From positions 1,041,501 to 1,105,500 of the forward strand of contig NBNI01000007.1 in NCBI GenBank assembly GCA_004379135.1: a DNA stretch of 64,000 nt, written 5' to 3'. Source of the DNA: Acidimicrobiales bacterium mtb01 (GTDB taxonomy: Bacteria; Actinomycetota; Acidimicrobiia; Acidimicrobiales; Ilumatobacteraceae). Below, piece after piece: positions 1 through 8,056 of this stretch. Made by a program: the position numbers and the translations under genes. Under the pieces are notes generated by a model that worked only from the letters and a program-made list of their open reading frames with translations, made no database searches and was not told where the DNA came from. Within the stretch, counting starts at the first letter, position 1. Each line of letters begins with the position of its first letter.

Positions 1-91
1 CTAGTTCTCGATCTCATCGCGAACATGGCCGCACGTGTGGGCCCCTCGGATAGGACCTCGTTCAGACGGTCGACGTGGCCAGTGACGGCGC

Positions 92-115
92 CGTCGGAAT
101 GATTGCCTTCCGACG
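92..115. other. 8-bp perfect inverted repeat upstream of the aminotransferase
   Basis: CGTCGGAA (92-99) and TTCCGACG (108-115) form a perfect 8-bp dyad with an 8-base centre. It lies about 110 bases before the aminotransferase start. It has no T-run, so it may be an operator or a terminator hairpin for something to the left. Apart from this I see no supported gene in positions 1-223; a minus-strand ATG at 26 would run out of the window and cannot be judged. Confidence 0.4.
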
Positions 116-223
116 TACGTCTCGCGCGACTCCACGAATTGCCACGCGCAGGTCCGTCTCATTCCGCCGCGGCGGGAGAAGAGCTCCGTCGTGACGTCTC
201 AACTCAACTTCTCTGGAGGAAGC

Positions 224-1435
224 GTGCCCTCATCGTTCCTACACCCGTTCTCCAACCCTCGCCGAGAGTCGTACATCTGCATTGCACGGGGCGAGGGAGC
301 GACCGTCTGGGACTCAGAGGGGCGCGACTACGTCGATGCCATGGCCAGCCTTTGGTACTGCGCCATCGGTCACGGTCGCAGCGAAATGTCGGACTCGATC
401 GCTTCCCAGGCTCGCTCCCTCGCTGCCTACAGTTGCTTCGAACCCTTCACCAACGGTCCGGCCGACCGGCTCGCGTCGGAGTTGTGCTCCATCGCGCCGA
501 AGCCAGATAGCCGAGTGTTTCTCTGCAATTCTGGCTCGGAAGCAATCGACAGCGCCATCAAACTCGCCCGCATCGCTCATTCGAACAGCGGTAGCAAGCA
601 ACGGACGATGATCATCTCCCGAGGGCGCGGCTACCACGGCGCAGCGTACGGCGGGACCAGCGCCCAAGGCATCGAACTGAACAGGGACGGCTTCGGACCG
701 TTTCTTCCTGACGTCGTGCAAGTCCCGGCCGACGATGTGGAGGCGCTCGAGTCCCTGATGGCTCAGCATGGCGAGACCGTTGCGGCGGTTCTGGTCGAGC
801 CAGTCCAAGGTGCCGGAGGCGTGCACCCCTCGCCGCACGGCTATCTCGACGCCGTGCGCAGGCTCTGCGACCAGTACGGAGCCTTTCTGATCTTCGACGA
901 GATCGTGACTGGGTTCGGCCGCCTGGGAAGTTGGTTCGCAGCTGAGCACTTCAAGGTGGAGCCCGATCTCGTTGCGTTTGCGAAGGCTGTCACGTCCGGC
1001 TACCAGCCGCTCGGAGGCGTGCTCGTCGGACCTGCGGTCCGGATGGGACTTGAGTTCAATGGTGACTTCGTACTCCGCCACGGCTTCACCTACTCCGGCC
1101 ACCCGGTCGCGTGTGCAGCGGCGCTGACCAATCTTGAGATCATTCGCCGTGAGCAACTCCTCCAACGGGCTGACTACATCGGCACAAAGCTGACCTCCGG
1201 TTTGAGGGCCCTTGCCGATGAACACAAGATTGATCACGTCCGCGGAGCAGGCGCAGTCTGGGCGGCAGGACTCCGACCAGACCAAGACGCAGCCGAGATC
1301 CGCGACCGAATGCTGGCACGGGGTGTCATCTGCCGGGCATCCAACGCGAGCACCCTTGCGTTCTGCCCACCTCTGGTGATTTCCGACGCGCAGATCGAGC
1401 GGATCGTCGAAGTACTGACCGACGCCGTTGGCTAG
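224..1435 (+). CDS. Class III (omega) PLP-dependent aminotransferase
   Basis: Predicted cytosolic PLP enzyme moving an amino group between an amine or omega-amino acid and a keto acid. Seen: the cofactor-binding SGSEAIDSAIKLAR region, FDEIVTGFGRLG (Asp contacting the PLP pyridine) and the Schiff-base lysine in AFAKAVTSGYQPLGG. The length, 403 aa, is normal for the family. I choose GTG at 224 because GGAGGA sits just before it (215-220); an in-frame GTG at 191 is the alternative and has no such site. It faces the minus-strand acyl-CoA block across about 90 bases. The substrate cannot be read from the sequence. Confidence 0.88.
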   Translation: MPSSFLHPFSNPRRESYICIARGEGATVWDSEGRDYVDAMASLWYCAIGHGRSEMSDSIASQARSLAAYSCFEPFTNGPADRLASELCSIAPKPDSRVFLCNSGSEAIDSAIKLARIAHSNSGSKQRTMIISRGRGYHGAAYGGTSAQGIELNRDGFGPFLPDVVQVPADDVEALESLMAQHGETVAAVLVEPVQGAGGVHPSPHGYLDAVRRLCDQYGAFLIFDEIVTGFGRLGSWFAAEHFKVEPDLVAFAKAVTSGYQPLGGVLVGPAVRMGLEFNGDFVLRHGFTYSGHPVACAAALTNLEIIRREQLLQRADYIGTKLTSGLRALADEHKIDHVRGAGAVWAAGLRPDQDAAEIRDRMLARGVICRASNASTLAFCPPLVISDAQIERIVEVLTDAVG

Positions 1436-1524
1436 GCCGGCGTCCGGCTGGCCATCAGGCCATCGCCGCGTCAACGCCCTTCTTCTCCACCGGGCCACCG
1501 TCACGGCCCGACCGAAACGAAGCG

Positions 1525-1953
1525 TCAGTCGATCTCAATCTCGAAGGTCGCCGCTCCGGTGATCGCGACATCACCGGTCTGACGCGTACAGGCAAGATCA
1601 ACCTCAACGGTGAAGCCGCGGCCCGACTCAACCACCTTGGTGACGACTCCGGAGCAAGTGAGAACGTCCCCCGGCCAAACCTTCTCGCGGAACCTCACGG
1701 AGTATCGACGGATTGCGTCGGCCCCGAGCCAGTCCGTGGCATAGGTAGCGAGGAGTGAAGCCTGGTACATACCGATCGAGAACACCATGGGAAACCCGAC
1801 CTGCTGCGCGTAGACCTCATCGTGGTGGATCGGATTGAAGTCACCCGAGGCGCCGGCGTATCGAACGATGTCGGTCCGCGTGATCGGCCCCCACGTTCTC
1901 GGGGCACCGTGGTCCCCCTCAGCGACAGGCGCAGCGGCGCCACCCGAACTCAT
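1525..1953 (-). CDS. MaoC-like hot-dog dehydratase/hydratase, catalytic subunit
   Basis: A 142-aa single hot-dog protein carrying the R-specific hydratase signature ASGDFNPIHHDEVYA, with the Asp and His expected to activate water on an enoyl-CoA. It is half the length of a two-domain MaoC enzyme. The next gene upstream supplies the other half and overlaps it by four bases (ATGA at 1950-1953). Known families of this shape (HadAB, ChsH1/ChsH2) work as heteromers. The inferred role is hydration of an unsaturated acyl-CoA, last in the operon that starts near 6000. Confidence 0.8.
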   Translation of the reverse strand: MSSGGAAAPVAEGDHGAPRTWGPITRTDIVRYAGASGDFNPIHHDEVYAQQVGFPMVFSIGMYQASLLATYATDWLGADAIRRYSVRFREKVWPGDVLTCSGVVTKVVESGRGFTVEVDLACTRQTGDVAITGAATFEIEID

Positions 1954-2351
1954 GACTCCGCCTCGATCAGGGTCGAACGTTGCTCAGCGACCAGGTCGCC
2001 GTTGCCGTCCCTGAACTCGCTCACAACAGCAGCGAAACGCATGATCCCTCCGCGACGTCCCTCCCGCTCCCAGCGGTCCGCGATGTACGTGGTGACTTCC
2101 AACGAATCGCCGGCTCGAGGAGGCCGCCCGAAGAACACGTACTCCTCCTCGCCGTGGAGAAGGCGCGCGAAGTCGAAGCCGAGCTCACGGAAGTACGAGA
2201 GATCTGCCGGTGAAGCCCACAGGTTGCGGGCAGTCACCAGGAACGTTGGAGGCACTGGCGAGTCCTCTGAGCGATAGCGGTTGTCGGTCGCACCGACGGC
2301 GTTCGCGTACTCCCTGATCTTTCCGCTCTCGATATGAATGGTGAACGGCAT
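1950..2351 (-). CDS. MaoC N-terminal/FAS1-like dehydratase partner subunit
   Basis: 133 aa from ATG at 2351; an in-frame start at 2378 would overlap the upstream ligase. The pattern IREYANAVGATDNRY, then PPTFLVTARNLW and FFGRPPRAGDSLEV, matches the N-terminal hot-dog domain of MaoC-type dehydratases. The catalytic Asp/His motif of the downstream partner is absent, so this is probably the non-catalytic, substrate-shaping subunit of a heteromer. The ligase stop codon (2353-2355) is immediately upstream and the downstream partner overlaps, so the pair should be translationally coupled. Confidence 0.75.
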   Translation of the reverse strand: MPFTIHIESGKIREYANAVGATDNRYRSEDSPVPPTFLVTARNLWASPADLSYFRELGFDFARLLHGEEEYVFFGRPPRAGDSLEVTTYIADRWEREGRRGGIMRFAAVVSEFRDGNGDLVAEQRSTLIEAES

Positions 2352-2352
2352 G

Positions 2353-3879
2353 TCATTCGCCTCCCGATGTCGCGGCAACGAGATCCTTCAACGCGTGTTT
2401 GGCCAGCTTTCCCGATGGCATTCGCGGTAGCTCCGAAACGAAGTACACCGCCTCGGGACACTTGAACTTCGAGAGCCGCGTCGTGCAGTGAGTGATGAGT
2501 TCCTCCGCGAGCGGAGCGGACCCCTCAACCCCAGAGACCAACTCGACGACGGCGACGACCCGTTCGCCGAGATCGTCGTCAGGCACACCGAGTACGGCGC
2601 AGTCAGCCACGGCGGCATGCTGCACAAGAACGTCCTCAGCCTCCTGAGGGTAGACGTTCACGCCCCCACGAATGATCGTGAAGGCAGCGCGATCCGTCAG
2701 GTAGAGATAGCCATCTTCGTCGACGTAGCCGATGTCGCCGAGTGTGCTCCACCCGCGGTGATTGTGGGCCTTGGCGGTCTTCGCTTCGTCACCGTGGTAC
2801 TCAAACGTCCCTCCACCGCTGAAGAAGACGGAGCCGACTGTCCCGGGGGCGAGCTCGTTGCCGTCCTCATCCGTGATGTGCACGCTGCCAACCAAGGGCT
2901 TTCCGACGGAGCCCGGGTGGGCAAGCCATTCGTCAGGACCTATGTAGGTGAAACCGTTGCCCTCGGAGCCGCCGTAGTACTCGTGGAGGATTGGCCCCCA
3001 CCACTCCATCATCTCGTGTTTCACGTGGACTGGACACGGAGCGCCGGCATGCACTGCGAAGCGATGTGAGGAGAGATCGAGGCCGTCGCGAATGGAGGCG
3101 GGCAGCTTGAGCATTCGAACAAACATGGTCGGCACCCACTGCGAATGGGTGATCTTGTACTTCGCCAACCACTGCAAGGCATCCGTAGGGTCGAATCGCC
3201 TCATCAAGACGGTGGTACCTCCGATGGCAGACGTACCGATCAGGGCGCCGATGGGTGCGGCGTGGTACAGCGGACCAGCCGACAAGTACACCGTGGACTC
3301 GGAGAAGCCGAAGAGTCGGTAGAGCATGGTGAGCAATGGCGCCTCGTCGGCCCGCAGGCCGGAAGGAGGCCGACGAACACCCTTCGGCTTGCCGGTCGTA
3401 CCTGAGCTGTACAACATGAGGTCGCCGAGGGACCCCACCACAGCGGCGGGGGCGATGTTGGCGACCTCAGCCTCGTATGGCAGGTAGCCGGCAACGTCGC
3501 CGCCCACCACGAGGCAGGTGGTCTGTGCGTCGAGCAGAGCTCGGACTCCAGGCAGATTTGCAACACGGGCACTCGCGATGACTGCCTTCGCGGCGCAGTC
3601 CTGAATGATGTAGGCAGCTTCCTCGGCCCGCAGATGCGAGTTCACTGGCGTGACCCGCAGGCCACTTCGAAGCCCCGCCCAGACAACCTCCAGGTAGTGG
3701 AGGTCGTTGTCCATCACGACGGCGAGGGAATCGCCTTCGGACAGGCCTTTGGAAGCCAGATACGCAGAAAGCTGTCGAGCGGCGTCGTCGACCTGGGCAT
3801 AGGTCAGCCAAGCACCAGTCTCCGCATCCACAACCGCCGGCCGATCGGGGTGGGTACCCGCGTGCAGATGGAGCGTCAC
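2353..3879 (-). CDS. Acyl-CoA synthetase (AMP-forming, ANL superfamily)
   Basis: A 508-aa adenylate-forming ligase predicted to activate a carboxylic acid to its CoA thioester with ATP. Seen: P-loop-like LMLYSSGTTGKPKGV, the A5 region YGGSEGNGF, the hinge STLGDIGYVDEDGYLYLTDR, and the C-terminal catalytic lysine in PSGKLAKHAL. The gene starts with GTG, whose TGA overlaps the thiolase stop (GTGA, 3876-3879). It sits between thiolase and MaoC genes and so probably feeds the same beta-oxidation-like route. Substrate (fatty acid, sterol side chain or aromatic acid) cannot be assigned. Confidence 0.87.
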   Translation of the reverse strand: MTLHLHAGTHPDRPAVVDAETGAWLTYAQVDDAARQLSAYLASKGLSEGDSLAVVMDNDLHYLEVVWAGLRSGLRVTPVNSHLRAEEAAYIIQDCAAKAVIASARVANLPGVRALLDAQTTCLVVGGDVAGYLPYEAEVANIAPAAVVGSLGDLMLYSSGTTGKPKGVRRPPSGLRADEAPLLTMLYRLFGFSESTVYLSAGPLYHAAPIGALIGTSAIGGTTVLMRRFDPTDALQWLAKYKITHSQWVPTMFVRMLKLPASIRDGLDLSSHRFAVHAGAPCPVHVKHEMMEWWGPILHEYYGGSEGNGFTYIGPDEWLAHPGSVGKPLVGSVHITDEDGNELAPGTVGSVFFSGGGTFEYHGDEAKTAKAHNHRGWSTLGDIGYVDEDGYLYLTDRAAFTIIRGGVNVYPQEAEDVLVQHAAVADCAVLGVPDDDLGERVVAVVELVSGVEGSAPLAEELITHCTTRLSKFKCPEAVYFVSELPRMPSGKLAKHALKDLVAATSGGE

Positions 3880-5069
3880 GGCTGATCGACAGCTCGGTAG
3901 ATCGAGACGATCGCTGCGCCGCCGAGGCCGATGTTGTGCTGCATAGCAGCGCGAGACCGATCAGCTTGACGAGCACCTGCGAGTCCTCTCAGCTGCCAGG
4001 CGATCTCGGCGCACTGTGCAATTCCCGTGGCTCCGAGTGGGTGGCCCTTGGACAGCAACCCTCCGGATGGATTGACGACCCATGTTCCGCCGTACGTCGT
4101 CGCGCCGCTGGCAACGAGTTCGCCACCCTGACCTTCTGCACAGAGACCCAGGGCTTCGTAGGTGATGATCTCATTTGTGGAGAAGCAGTCATGGAGTTCG
4201 ATGACGTCGAGATCTTCCGGTCCCAACCCCGACTGCTCATAGGCCTTGAGTCCCGCCGATCTGGTGAGCTCGGCTCCGACCACCCGAATGCAACTGCCAC
4301 TCGTGAACGTCTCATCGGTGTCGGTTGCCATGGCAATTCCAGCCATCTCGACCGCGGTCCGATGCAGACCGTGCCGCTCGACGAAGCGCTGCGAACACAC
4401 GACGGCGGCCGCCGCACCCTCGCTCGTGGGGCAGCACTGCAGCTTGGTCAACGGGTCGAACACCATCGGTGCGCCGAGAATCTCCTCGAGGCTGTACGCA
4501 TCGGTGAACTGCGCATACGGATTGTTGACCGAGTGCCGGTGGTTCTTCTCCGCGACCATCGCGAACTGTTCGCGGGTCGTACCGAACCGCTCCATGTGTT
4601 CGACGCCGGCATTGCCGAACAGCTGAGCCGCAGGTGGAGCTTGGCCCCAGCCGCGCTGAGCCGCCATCGCCCGCAGGTGAGGTTCGATCGGGCTTGCCTG
4701 ATTGGGGTACTTCTGCTGCAGCGACCCCCGCTCCATCTTCTCGAAGCCAACCGCGAGAACGCAGTCAGCCTGGCCCGACGAGACGAACGTGTGGGCAAGT
4801 AGGAGCGCTGAACTACCCGACGAACAGGCGTTGTTGACGTTGAAGATCGGGATGCCCGTTCTCCCGAGTGTGTAGAGAGCGCACTGGCCGCTGACCGTCT
4901 CCCCGTAGACGAAGCCGGCAACCGCTCGTTCCACGTCTGAGTAGGTCAGGAGGGCGTCGGCGAGCGCCAAACTGGCCGCCTCGTGCACCATGTCCGGATA
5001 GTCCCACTCCCTCGCGCCCGGCTTCTCGAATCGGGTCATGCCGACCCCTACGACGAATACCTTCGACAA
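3876..5069 (-). CDS. SCP2-type thiolase / lipid-transfer-like acyltransferase
   Basis: 397 aa. Seen: nucleophilic cysteine in NNACSSGSSALLLA, HDCFSTNE, and the C-terminal GHPLGATG motif typical of SCP2-like thiolases. The family cleaves 3-ketoacyl-CoA or, in some members, performs retro-aldol cleavage of steroid side chains. The start is TTG at 5069, supported by AAGGAGG a few bases upstream; no ATG or GTG is better placed. Neighbours (ligase, MaoC pair) support an acyl-CoA degradation pathway. No separate DUF35/OB partner, often paired with such thiolases, is visible next to it. Confidence 0.85.
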   Translation of the reverse strand: MSKVFVVGVGMTRFEKPGAREWDYPDMVHEAASLALADALLTYSDVERAVAGFVYGETVSGQCALYTLGRTGIPIFNVNNACSSGSSALLLAHTFVSSGQADCVLAVGFEKMERGSLQQKYPNQASPIEPHLRAMAAQRGWGQAPPAAQLFGNAGVEHMERFGTTREQFAMVAEKNHRHSVNNPYAQFTDAYSLEEILGAPMVFDPLTKLQCCPTSEGAAAAVVCSQRFVERHGLHRTAVEMAGIAMATDTDETFTSGSCIRVVGAELTRSAGLKAYEQSGLGPEDLDVIELHDCFSTNEIITYEALGLCAEGQGGELVASGATTYGGTWVVNPSGGLLSKGHPLGATGIAQCAEIAWQLRGLAGARQADRSRAAMQHNIGLGGAAIVSIYRAVDQP

Positions 5070-5109
5070 CTTGTCCTCCTTCTCATCGATTCCAAATTCG
5101 GGTCAACGC

Positions 5110-6000
5110 TCAAGCTCCGAGGTACGCGTCGAGCACTCGCTGATCTGCCTGTATCTCGAGCGGCGTTCCCTGCGCAATCACGGCGCCAGCGGACATCACC
5201 ACGACCCGAGAGCACACGGACATCACCAGGCTCATGTCGTGCTCGACGAGCAAGAGCCCCGTGCCAGAGTGCGCGACCTGACGAAGCCGCAAGGCGAACT
5301 CGGCGGTCTCAGGTGGGTCAAGGCCAGCGGCGGGTTCATCAAGCAGGATGAACTTCGGATTGCACGCAAGAGCACGGGCGACTGAGGCGACCTTTCGCTG
5401 ACCGAGCGGCAGCTCATCGGGCCACCGATCCTTCAGATGGTCGATCCCAAGCATTTCGAGAAGCTGGAGCAGCCGGGCGTCGTCTGACTGACTCCGTTCT
5501 CGTCGCGACTTCATGGAACTCCAGGCTCCGCTGCCACCAACCTTGGTTTGTGACGCTGCAACGCGTAGTCCGTCGATCAGAGTGAGGTCCCGAAAGAGGT
5601 CGGCACTCTGCCATGTTCGGACAAGCCCGAGACGAGCGCGACCGGCCGGACCGACACCGTCGAGAACTCCGCCGCCCAAGGTGACCGAGCCGGTGTGGGG
5701 CGCGAATCCTGAAAGAGCATCGATCATGCTGGTCTTGCCGGCGCCGTTCGGCCCGATCAACCCAACGATTTGGCCTGGCTGCACTGCCAGCGACACGTTC
5801 GTGACCGCCTTGACGCCACCGTAGGAGACGAAGAGGCCATCCGCTCGAAGCCCAGTTGCTTCTGCCGGCTCGGCATCGCTGGTGGCCGCCTCGGTCGAGG
5901 GCAACGCTTCGGCTTCGGTCGAGCGAGGAGTTCCACGCACGACGTCACCCGACACCTTGGTCGCACCCTTGAACCCGGGCTTGCGCAGCTCCCTTCCCAC
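5110..6000 (-). CDS. ABC transporter ATPase, LivG/branched-chain amino acid type
   Basis: Cytosolic ATPase of an importer. Seen: Walker A GPNGAGKTS, signature LPLGQRKVASVARAL, Walker B FILLDEPAAGLDP and switch histidine LLVEHDM. The conserved domain starts only after an approximately 60-residue Ala/Glu-rich N-terminal extension. I choose GTG at 6000: it has GGGGG upstream and lies just downstream of the promoter at 6031-6059, whereas the longer ORF (to 6195) would start upstream of that promoter. No permease or binding-protein gene lies in the window, so its partners are elsewhere. First gene of the 6000-to-1525 operon. Confidence 0.83.
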   Translation of the reverse strand: MGRELRKPGFKGATKVSGDVVRGTPRSTEAEALPSTEAATSDAEPAEATGLRADGLFVSYGGVKAVTNVSLAVQPGQIVGLIGPNGAGKTSMIDALSGFAPHTGSVTLGGGVLDGVGPAGRARLGLVRTWQSADLFRDLTLIDGLRVAASQTKVGGSGAWSSMKSRRERSQSDDARLLQLLEMLGIDHLKDRWPDELPLGQRKVASVARALACNPKFILLDEPAAGLDPPETAEFALRLRQVAHSGTGLLLVEHDMSLVMSVCSRVVVMSAGAVIAQGTPLEIQADQRVLDAYLGA

Positions 6001-6030
6001 TGTCCCCCTGCCTTCTTGAAAGCAGCGGCG

Positions 6031-6069
6031 AGAATATGTCATTCCATGGCATTTGTCAATCAGTGGCAT
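6031..6069 (-). promoter_or_regulatory. Promoter with overlapping 34-bp dyad (site B)
   Basis: On the minus strand, -35 TTGACA (6059-6054), a 17-base spacer and -10 TATTCT (6036-6031) form a near-consensus promoter for the operon beginning with the ABC ATPase GTG at 6000. A 34-bp motif (6036-6069), starting ATGCCACTGATTGACAAAT on the minus strand, covers the -35 and spacer. It aligns base for base in length with sites at 9200-9233 and 13223-13256. A repressor bound here would block RNA polymerase. Confidence 0.68.
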
Positions 6070-7162
6070 GTCGGAAATCCGCCGCAGAACTGGGCTCCGC
6101 CAAAGCCCGCGCGAGTTCTGCAATCGTGTCCACGCCGTAGGCCGGAACATGTGCGAGCAACACCGTCGAGCAATCTGCACCAAGCGTCCGAACAATCTGT
6201 TCCGAGACCGCCGCTACACAACCGATCACGATCGAGTCTTCAAGCAACGAGCGGGAGATGAACGTTGCTGACGTTCCTCGAAGACCCTCAGCCAGACCGA
6301 CGGACACGGGAGTGACACCATCCAGGCCCAGCAGACGCATCACTCCTCGACTCGTGGAGTGTGCAGCTCGAGCAAGAAGGAGGCGCCTCGCGATGGTGAT
6401 GCCGAGTTCGAGCTCCACCTCCGCGTCACCGATGATGGCGATCACCTCACAGCCGATGACTCGCTGGACATCGCATCCAGTCCGCTTCAGGGTTCGAAAC
6501 ACCTGAAGCGCCCATGGACCGACGAGAATCACGGGTCGCGAGCTCGAAGGCTCGAGGAGCTCCCGGCCGTCGAACGAAAGGATCGCGTTTCGCACCAGTA
6601 CGCCCTGCTCGACCCCTTCGGCAGAGTCAGACAGCGGAAGGCGAAGACGCCGTTCGCGCAGATGCTGCATCGAGGAGTCGAAGTCGCTCAGCAGCGACTC
6701 GAAGTAGACCGCCGAGTCGCGGGACGTGGAGTCGGAAATGCCGAAGGTGACTCGTCCATGCGACTTCTCGTGCAGCTCCATCGCGTGGGCGGCGCTTCTC
6801 GCTGCCGACGCGGCCGAGTCAACGTGTAGCCGGCAGAGCACCTCGACCGACGAGGTACAACCGATAATCACTGACGATGCGATCACGTCGTCCCCGAAAG
6901 TCGCAACAGAGTGCACTCCAGGTACCCCCGAGGACTCGAATGCCCTCGCGTGCGCGAGCAGCGTCTCGATCGACTCGCAGGCAAGTGGGGCAAGCAACCT
7001 CACAACGGGTGGAGCAGCATCGGGTTGCGTGCGACTTCCAGCAGAGCTCGGGCTCCGAACAGCGACGTTGCATCCATCAAGAGATCTTCCGCTGCCGACC
7101 CCTCGAACGGACAGTGGGGATGTCCCTAGCGCAATCTCGGAGGACCTCGCGCTTGATCGCAC
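6056..7162 (-). CDS. Divergent luciferase-like (LLM-type) protein
   Basis: 368 aa from a GTG at 7162 (start uncertain). The layout resembles F420/flavin LLM oxidoreductases: an early helix (SIETLLAHARAFESSGVPGV), a strand-helix pair, then HGRVTFGIS where family members have GGRFxLGIG, and a C-terminal segment SEQIVRTLGADCSTVLLAH. Many usual signature residues are missing, so it may be a non-catalytic or specialised paralogue of the gene at 8057. Its stop codon falls inside the -35 element of the next operon's promoter. Third gene of the operon that starts at 9166. Confidence 0.5.
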   Translation of the reverse strand: MRSSARSSEIALGTSPLSVRGVGSGRSLDGCNVAVRSPSSAGSRTQPDAAPPVVRLLAPLACESIETLLAHARAFESSGVPGVHSVATFGDDVIASSVIIGCTSSVEVLCRLHVDSAASAARSAAHAMELHEKSHGRVTFGISDSTSRDSAVYFESLLSDFDSSMQHLRERRLRLPLSDSAEGVEQGVLVRNAILSFDGRELLEPSSSRPVILVGPWALQVFRTLKRTGCDVQRVIGCEVIAIIGDAEVELELGITIARRLLLARAAHSTSRGVMRLLGLDGVTPVSVGLAEGLRGTSATFISRSLLEDSIVIGCVAAVSEQIVRTLGADCSTVLLAHVPAYGVDTIAELARALAEPSSAADFRHATD

Positions 7163-7192
7163 CGGCGTGCACCGCGACGAACGTGGCGACCC

Positions 7193-7942
7193 TCAGTTCA
7201 GCGTCCTCGCAACTCCTGGACCGAGTACGGCACCGTGGTCAAGGCCGAAAATGGACTGGGTCTGCCCCATCGCGAGCACTCCTCGCAAACGCCTGGCAAA
7301 CGGCGTGGTGCCCCCGTATCTGACTGCGATGTGGCGGGCCAACTTGCGCCCGGCAATGCCCAACTCGTCGGACGAGACCGAGAGAGTGACCAGTCCGAGG
7401 CGTCGAGCCTCCACGACATCGAGCTCCCCTGCGCAGAACGCCAGCTCCGCTGCACGGCCCCTGCCGACAAGTTGAGCAAGATGCCACGGAGTGCCGTGGC
7501 CAGGGAGGCTCCCACGCTCCACGAAGTCGACTTGAACGCGCGTCGACTCCGCAGCCACTCGAATGTCGCATGCGAGGGCCACGTCGAGCGCGAAGCCGGC
7601 GATCCGGCCGGCAAGCAGTCCCACGACGGGCTTGTCCATCTCCAACATCGATCGGATGATGGCGCGTCGAAGCGGTGAAAGGTCAGTGGCTCCGGACGCA
7701 CTCCGCGGGATCGGGGGGCATTCCGTCTGCAACCCGTAGTCGTGAGGGCCTACAAATGCAAGTCCTTCTAGTGCGACGCAGTAGATGTCGGCGCTACCGC
7801 CCAAGTCCTCCAAGGCCGCGAGGAAGCGATCGAGGAGAGCTCCACGATCGATGCTCGAATCTCCCTGCTGCACTGAGACAAGTCCGACACCTCGTTCAAG
7901 AGATACAACGACGGACTCAGCCGACACAGCGGGCCCCGTCAC
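7193..7942 (-). CDS. Enoyl-CoA hydratase/isomerase (crotonase) family protein
   Basis: 249 aa. The crotonase core is visible: KPVVGLLAGRIAGFALDVALACDIR forms the oxyanion-hole region, followed by FVERGSLPGHGTPWHLAQLVGR and a helical tail. The family hydrates, isomerises or cleaves acyl-CoA thioesters. I cannot place both catalytic glutamates with confidence, so the reaction is open. The start is the GTG at 7942 or the in-frame GTG at 7927; neither has a good ribosome-binding site. It is flanked by two LLM-family genes on the same strand, consistent with one operon. Confidence 0.75.
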   Translation of the reverse strand: MTGPAVSAESVVVSLERGVGLVSVQQGDSSIDRGALLDRFLAALEDLGGSADIYCVALEGLAFVGPHDYGLQTECPPIPRSASGATDLSPLRRAIIRSMLEMDKPVVGLLAGRIAGFALDVALACDIRVAAESTRVQVDFVERGSLPGHGTPWHLAQLVGRGRAAELAFCAGELDVVEARRLGLVTLSVSSDELGIAGRKLARHIAVRYGGTTPFARRLRGVLAMGQTQSIFGLDHGAVLGPGVARTLN

Positions 7943-8056
7943 AGCTCACGGGAGACCGCAACGTCCCTTGTGCGGTCGAGTCCGACGCGCGAGCCCAAGC
8001 AACATCATCGTCGGTCAAGCTGCCTTCGCACCAAGTCACGCTTCGCGCTCGATAGG

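Noticed and set aside
1-26. Possible minus-strand gene starting at ATG 26 and leaving the window
   Set aside because: Only eight codons visible, no ribosome-binding site; cannot be supported.
314-1504. Long minus-strand frame opposite the aminotransferase
   Set aside because: No domain pattern; Arg-rich composition typical of the antisense of a high-GC gene, and the plus-strand gene has intact catalytic motifs.
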